A stretch of DNA of 29,511 nt from positions 1 through 29,511 of IMG/VR virus record IMGVR_UViG_3300031877_000006, one strand, 5' to 3'. Below, in pieces: positions 26,693 to 29,511 of the stretch. Under the pieces are notes generated by a model. The model saw nothing but the letters and a program-made list of their open reading frames with translations, was not told the DNA's origin and searched no databases. How positions within the stretch are numbered: the first letter of the stretch is position 1; each line of letters opens with the position of its first letter. The DNA is from a virus. The position numbers were made by a program, and so were the translations under genes.

Positions 26693-27099
26693 TGTTCAAT
26701 AATTATGTAGCCCGCTTCTTGTCCAGCCCGAAACCAAAAAATAATACGATAAGTCTCAGATGGAAAAATCAAAGCAGGGGGGGTTTGCTCATTAATGGGA
26801 ACGTTCAAGGATACGGATTTTTGAATCAATATTTTTCCGATTGCAGATTCTTCATTTGGATGACCAAAACAAGTATACGAATAAATTTCTGCATCAATTT
26901 TTCCATTGTTATAAAGAATTACCTGGAGACCATCTGGCGTAAACGCCAGATTTTTTATAGCAAAGGACAATTCAGGGGAGGAACTGACGATCTCGAACGT
27001 TTTTTGAGGTTTTGGCCACACAAAATAGATAGTCACCAAACTAACGGCAATGATAAGAACGCAAATTCCAGCAAGTTGGAAAAATTTTCGCATTGTCAT
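26689..27099 (-). CDS. Membrane-anchored exported protein, 136 aa
   Basis: Minus strand, ATG start. One N-terminal transmembrane segment (FFQLAGICVLIIAVSLVTIYFVW) is followed by an exterior beta domain with FTPDGLQVILYNNGKIDAEIYSYTCFG, a Cys and LIFPSETYRIIFWFRAGQ at the end. The YNNGKIDAEI type of segment is usual in archaeal surface proteins with Ig-like folds. It might alter the host surface, for example superinfection exclusion, but this is inference. The opposite strand is also open (26692-27213) but that translation is compositionally poor and is treated as a shadow. Confidence 0.6.
   Translation of the reverse strand: MTMRKFFQLAGICVLIIAVSLVTIYFVWPKPQKTFEIVSSSPELSFAIKNLAFTPDGLQVILYNNGKIDAEIYSYTCFGHPNEESAIGKILIQKSVSLNVPINEQTPPALIFPSETYRIIFWFRAGQEAGYIIIEH
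26932..26956 (+). terminator. Hairpin plus T tract after the tail operon
   Basis: ATCTGGCG and CGCCAGAT pair around a TAAA loop, and six T follow (26951-26956). On the plus strand this has the form of an intrinsic terminator, about 240 bases past the tail-hub stop, inside the antisense minus-strand gene. Archaeal termination does not need hairpins, so the role is uncertain. Confidence 0.4.
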
Positions 27100-27154
27100 A
27101 CCCCACTATTACTTTCATGGGGGTCTCTCTCCTTTAAGTTTGTGGAATTTATCT

Positions 27155-27192
27155 ATAGAACATTGTTCTATTGCTTTTGGCATCTACGTAGT
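27155..27192. promoter_or_regulatory. Divergent promoter with 17-bp palindrome and CTACGTAGT
   Basis: ATAGAACA, T, TGTTCTAT forms a perfect inverted repeat (27155-27171); CTACGTAGT follows at 27184-27192, ending three bases before the TTG of the plus-strand gene. TTTATCTATA (about 27148-27157) is a possible TATA box. The region separates a minus-strand gene from the plus-strand packaging operon, so it likely regulates one or both. Confidence 0.55.
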
Positions 27193-27194
27193 AT

Positions 27195-27446
27195 TTGGGG
27201 GTCCATGCCATAAGAAAACATTTTTTTAACGTTGTTCTTCTCTGTTTAGCCTCTCTACTGTTTGCGATTGCCGCTTGGCAACTTGACCTCTTAACTTCAC
27301 CCTACGTTTGGGCAAACCGTCACTGGCGCGAAATCTTACCCTTCTGGTTCATGTGGTCCACAGACTTCTACATACTCTGCTACATCGCATTGTTCATTGC
27401 GCCGAGCCTAATCTTTCTGGCAGTCTGGTTTTGGGAGGACTCATAA
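27195..27446 (+). CDS. Two-pass membrane protein, 83 aa
   Basis: TTG start without a clear ribosome site, consistent with a short-leader transcript from the nearby TATA-like box. Hydrophobic segments are at about 11-29 (NVVLLCLASLLFAIAAW) and 55-78 (DFYILCYIALFIAPSLIFLAV), with an aromatic loop between them (VWANRHWREILPFWFMW). Its size fits a holin-like or membrane-associated viral protein. Function unknown. Confidence 0.55.
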   Translation: MGVHAIRKHFFNVVLLCLASLLFAIAAWQLDLLTSPYVWANRHWREILPFWFMWSTDFYILCYIALFIAPSLIFLAVWFWEDS

Positions 27447-27447
27447 A

Positions 27448-27831
27448 ATGCCCAAGAAACAAAATTTGAAAGATCTCCTCAAACTCTTATATCCAGGCGA
27501 CTTAGTCTGCTGTGAATGGTACGACGCCAGCGTGGGCAAAAGTGTCTCCGGAGGCGACCTTGACATTCCAGTCAAAAGTTGGGGCATCTTTCTTGGGGTC
27601 TTGGGCCAGAGAGTAAAACACATTGTGTTAGCTCAGAACAATTTTCACTACACCAACGGCATCTATGATGTTGATTATACGGCTATTCCTTTCACTTGGA
27701 CCTTGAGCATCAAAGTTATCAATCAGAATGAAGTCGCAAAAGATGAAGCCCAATGCCTGATCCGCAGTTTCTTGAGCGGTCGATCTCGAACGATTAAGAG
27801 GAGAACAAATAATCATGAGCCGCACGATTAA
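27448..27831 (+). CDS. Conserved-looking hypothetical protein, 127 aa
   Basis: ATG one base after the membrane-protein stop. The core is LLYPGDLVCCEWYDASVGKS, then DIPVKSWGIFLGVLGQRVKHIVLAQNNFHY and YDVDYTAIPFTWTLSIKVI, a beta-rich alternation like a small barrel. The pattern looks like an archaeal viral protein of unknown function. It overlaps the next gene by 17 bases, with a basic tail (GRSRTIKRRTNNHEPHD) added by that overlap. Confidence 0.6.
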   Translation: MPKKQNLKDLLKLLYPGDLVCCEWYDASVGKSVSGGDLDIPVKSWGIFLGVLGQRVKHIVLAQNNFHYTNGIYDVDYTAIPFTWTLSIKVINQNEVAKDEAQCLIRSFLSGRSRTIKRRTNNHEPHD

Positions 27832-28072
27832 GAAGGCCTTAACCAGAAAGGTGAAGGTAAAGGGACCCAGAAACCGAGAGGTTCAAGTTGAAGTCCCACC
27901 GAGCGAACGTTTAATGTTCACGTTCATATTCGCCATCGCCATGATACTCAGCCTCGTCATCCTCGAAATCGGACACTTATTTGTTCTCGGCGAGTGGAAC
28001 GATGCTATATTCGCGGCGCTCACAGGCATTTCTGGAACAGTCATTGGCATCCTCATAGACAAAAAAACGTAG
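27815..28072 (+). CDS. Small membrane protein, 85 aa (holin-like topology)
   Basis: ATG within the end of the previous gene. A basic N-terminus of about 30 residues is followed by hydrophobic segments at about 34-57 (MFTFIFAIAMILSLVILEIGHLF) and 64-81 (IFAALTGISGTVIGILI). Two segments, a short turn and a short charged tail match class II holins in shape. Archaeal viruses rarely use known lysis modules, so the function remains open. Confidence 0.55.
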   Translation: MSRTIKKALTRKVKVKGPRNREVQVEVPPSERLMFTFIFAIAMILSLVILEIGHLFVLGEWNDAIFAALTGISGTVIGILIDKKT

Positions 28073-28087
28073 GGGGGGTATTCGCTA

Positions 28088-28447
28088 TTGACGAAAATTT
28101 CTCGCAATAGCATGGTCCTAAACCGTGTGAGGAGAGTCAGACGAACAATTAAAATCGATACTCAGCGTATGCGTGGAAAAGCCCTTACTAACCTCGAGGA
28201 ACTGTTTGATATGGCAAAGGCATTAGCCAAAGACAAAAAAGTTAAACTTCCTACACGACAAAAATGGGCGCAGATTGCGGCTTACATCGCTCAAGTTATC
28301 AATAGTGTGGCCAGTGGGTTCGACGAAAAAGAAATTGACATTCAATTGGATGAGTTGGAGCGTTTGGTGAATGAAGCAAAGACAAAAACAAAGGTTAGAA
28401 AACCTGAAGGGTCAGCTGCAGGCACAAGAGCAGCCTCAAGTTCCTGA
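28088..28447 (+). CDS. Small terminase subunit-like protein, 119 aa
   Basis: TTG start about eight bases after GGGGGGG. The product is basic and helical: RRVRRTIKIDTQRMRGK, LEELFDMAKALAKDKKVKLPTRQKWAQIAAYIAQVINSVASGF, then DIQLDELERLVNEAKTKTK. A DNA-binding helical start plus an oligomerising coiled core directly upstream of TerL matches the small terminase in position and shape, although no family motif proves it. It overlaps TerL by 77 bases. Confidence 0.55.
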   Translation: MTKISRNSMVLNRVRRVRRTIKIDTQRMRGKALTNLEELFDMAKALAKDKKVKLPTRQKWAQIAAYIAQVINSVASGFDEKEIDIQLDELERLVNEAKTKTKVRKPEGSAAGTRAASSS

Positions 28448-29511
28448 GGACCCGGTTGAATTCTTCGAGGAAATACTCCATATCAAACCGTATTCCTATC
28501 AAGCTGATTTTTTGTCTGACCCTACCCCACTTAAGGTGATTCGCTGGTGCAGACGAGCTGGCAAAACAACAGTCATGAGCGGAAGTGACATACATTATGG
28601 CGCCACACATTCCAATTCAACTATCCTTGTTTTAATGCCCAAACATCAACAAATCAAGGAAGTCTATTTTCAAGGCGAAGGGGGTCTGCATGAGCATCTG
28701 GCGCGTATGGACAGAGACATCTACGATACCTTGATTTTGGAACAGCTACAAACCATAATTCGTTTCAGAAATGGTAGCAAGATCCTCGCTGAAGTGCCCG
28801 AGCCGTTCACAATCAGAGGTCACGGTCCACACAAAATCAGCATTGATGAAATGAATTTTATTCGTAAGGACCGGGATTTGTGGCTTAGTGCTCTCTTACC
28901 CATGACCCTTACTCGAACGGTCTACATTAATGTGGCGAGCACGCCTTGGAATAAGGACAGCATTTATTGGAAGATGTGTTTTGATCAAGCCTTCAAATTT
29001 TTCAGCGGTAACATCCATGAACAATGCGTGGAGAAGCCTTGTAAATTGGAGATTTCAAAGCATCTTCAAGCCCGATACTTGCGAATTTGGAGTGATGTCT
29101 TGAGTCCAAATGGACCGTTGAACCTTGAACAAGTCGAAATCATGAAGGAACAGTATGCAGGGGATGTATGGCGTTGGCAGAGAGAAATGGAACAAAGCTT
29201 CGTAGACGATGAAACCGCTTTCTTACCCAGCAGCCTTGTGATAAAGTGCCAAAACGAACAACTGGAATATCCTGAATTTGAACAGGATCAACGCGGCAAT
29301 TTTTTCATAGGCTGGGACCTTGGCCGCGAACGAGACCCAGGAGTGATTGTTGTCATTGACAAGCGACACGATGTGCTTTCGCTTGTGCACAAAAAAAAGT
29401 TTCCGTTAGGTACTCCCTATGTATCTCAGATGGGCTACATCAAATCAATCTGCGACAGATGGCAAAATGTCAATTCAGTCTATTACGATCACACCGGCAC
29501 GTTTGGCATGG
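28371..29511 (+). CDS. terL: Terminase large subunit, N-terminal 380 residues (runs off window)
   Basis: ATP-driven DNA packaging motor with a cutting nuclease. ATG 28371 has GGTGA upstream and lies in the TerS-like gene. Walker A is WCRRAGKTT (59-67). Walker B is KISIDE (155-160), and the coupling motif is NVASTP (187-192). The nuclease starts at GWDLGRERDPGVIVVID (Asp316 as first metal ligand) and the second ligand is Asp373 (YYDHTG). The frame is open to the last base. The last third of the nuclease is found at 1-201. Adding about 35 missing residues gives a protein of about 480, a normal size for this family. Confidence 0.9.
   Translation, partial: MKQRQKQRLENLKGQLQAQEQPQVPEDPVEFFEEILHIKPYSYQADFLSDPTPLKVIRWCRRAGKTTVMSGSDIHYGATHSNSTILVLMPKHQQIKEVYFQGEGGLHEHLARMDRDIYDTLILEQLQTIIRFRNGSKILAEVPEPFTIRGHGPHKISIDEMNFIRKDRDLWLSALLPMTLTRTVYINVASTPWNKDSIYWKMCFDQAFKFFSGNIHEQCVEKPCKLEISKHLQARYLRIWSDVLSPNGPLNLEQVEIMKEQYAGDVWRWQREMEQSFVDDETAFLPSSLVIKCQNEQLEYPEFEQDQRGNFFIGWDLGRERDPGVIVVIDKRHDVLSLVHKKKFPLGTPYVSQMGYIKSICDRWQNVNSVYYDHTGTFGM

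Noticed and set aside
26692-27213. 173-codon plus-strand frame
   Set aside because: Composition is poor and unstructured, it is antisense to a convincing membrane-anchored protein, and its start lacks a ribosome site.
1-29511. Simple circular closure of the two ends
   Set aside because: Joining base 29511 to base 1 gives G-CA ATT TGA, an early stop in TerL, so the ends are not directly continuous.

Overview
The window looks like almost all of a head-tailed (Caudoviricetes-type) archaeal virus or provirus genome, about 29.5 kb. Both ends fall inside the same gene, the large terminase. Its ATPase part and most of its nuclease lie at 28371-29511 and its last 66 codons at 1-201. A direct join of the two ends is out of frame, so roughly 100 nt seem to be missing; the natural molecule is probably circular or circularly permuted. 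Signs of an archaeal host are TATA-like boxes, many TTG and GTG starts with strong GGAGG/GGTGA ribosome sites, a crowd of small zinc-ribbon proteins, a HerA-like ATPase, and ribbon-helix-helix and winged-helix regulators. A Thermoproteota/Bathyarchaeia-like host is my guess only.

Layout. 200-9.8 kb (plus strand): early/accessory genes. A TATA-box promoter leads into small unknown genes, a tyrosine recombinase, two membrane peptides, RHH and wHTH regulators, a ParB-like protein whose gene carries two antisense tRNA 3'-end sequences (candidate attP sites), then a tightly overlapping run of Cys-rich small proteins, a 39-bp tandem-repeat gene, a HerA/FtsK-like ATPase and more wHTH proteins. 9.85-11.13 kb (minus strand): an unknown protein, a multi-pass membrane protein, a small Cys protein and an RHH repressor, with several palindromes. 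11.24-18.05 kb (plus): portal, maturation-protease-like protein, scaffold, decoration protein, encapsulin-like major capsid protein, a small linker-rich protein that appears to be joined by a -1 ribosomal frameshift to a glycosyltransferase-methyltransferase, an RHH protein and two unknown or virion-like proteins. 18.05-26.7 kb (plus): a 1018-residue fibre, head-tail connectors, tail tube, frameshifted tail chaperone, a very short tape measure and a tail hub. 26.7-27.1 kb (minus): a membrane-anchored protein. 27.2-28.4 kb (plus): membrane proteins, a conserved unknown, a TerS-like protein, and then TerL.

The genes form one coherent virion-assembly programme. A divergent operator region (about 11.13-11.24 kb) separates the RHH repressor from the late operon. 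The most unusual points are the composite tRNA-mimic/palindrome site inside the ParB-like gene, the A AAA AAG slippery site that would fuse a capsid-neighbour protein to a start-codon-less glycosyltransferase-methyltransferase, a palindromic 8-mer (CTACGTAG) present six times, and a 200-residue tape measure that predicts a very short tail. No gene-free stretch exceeds 300 bases.
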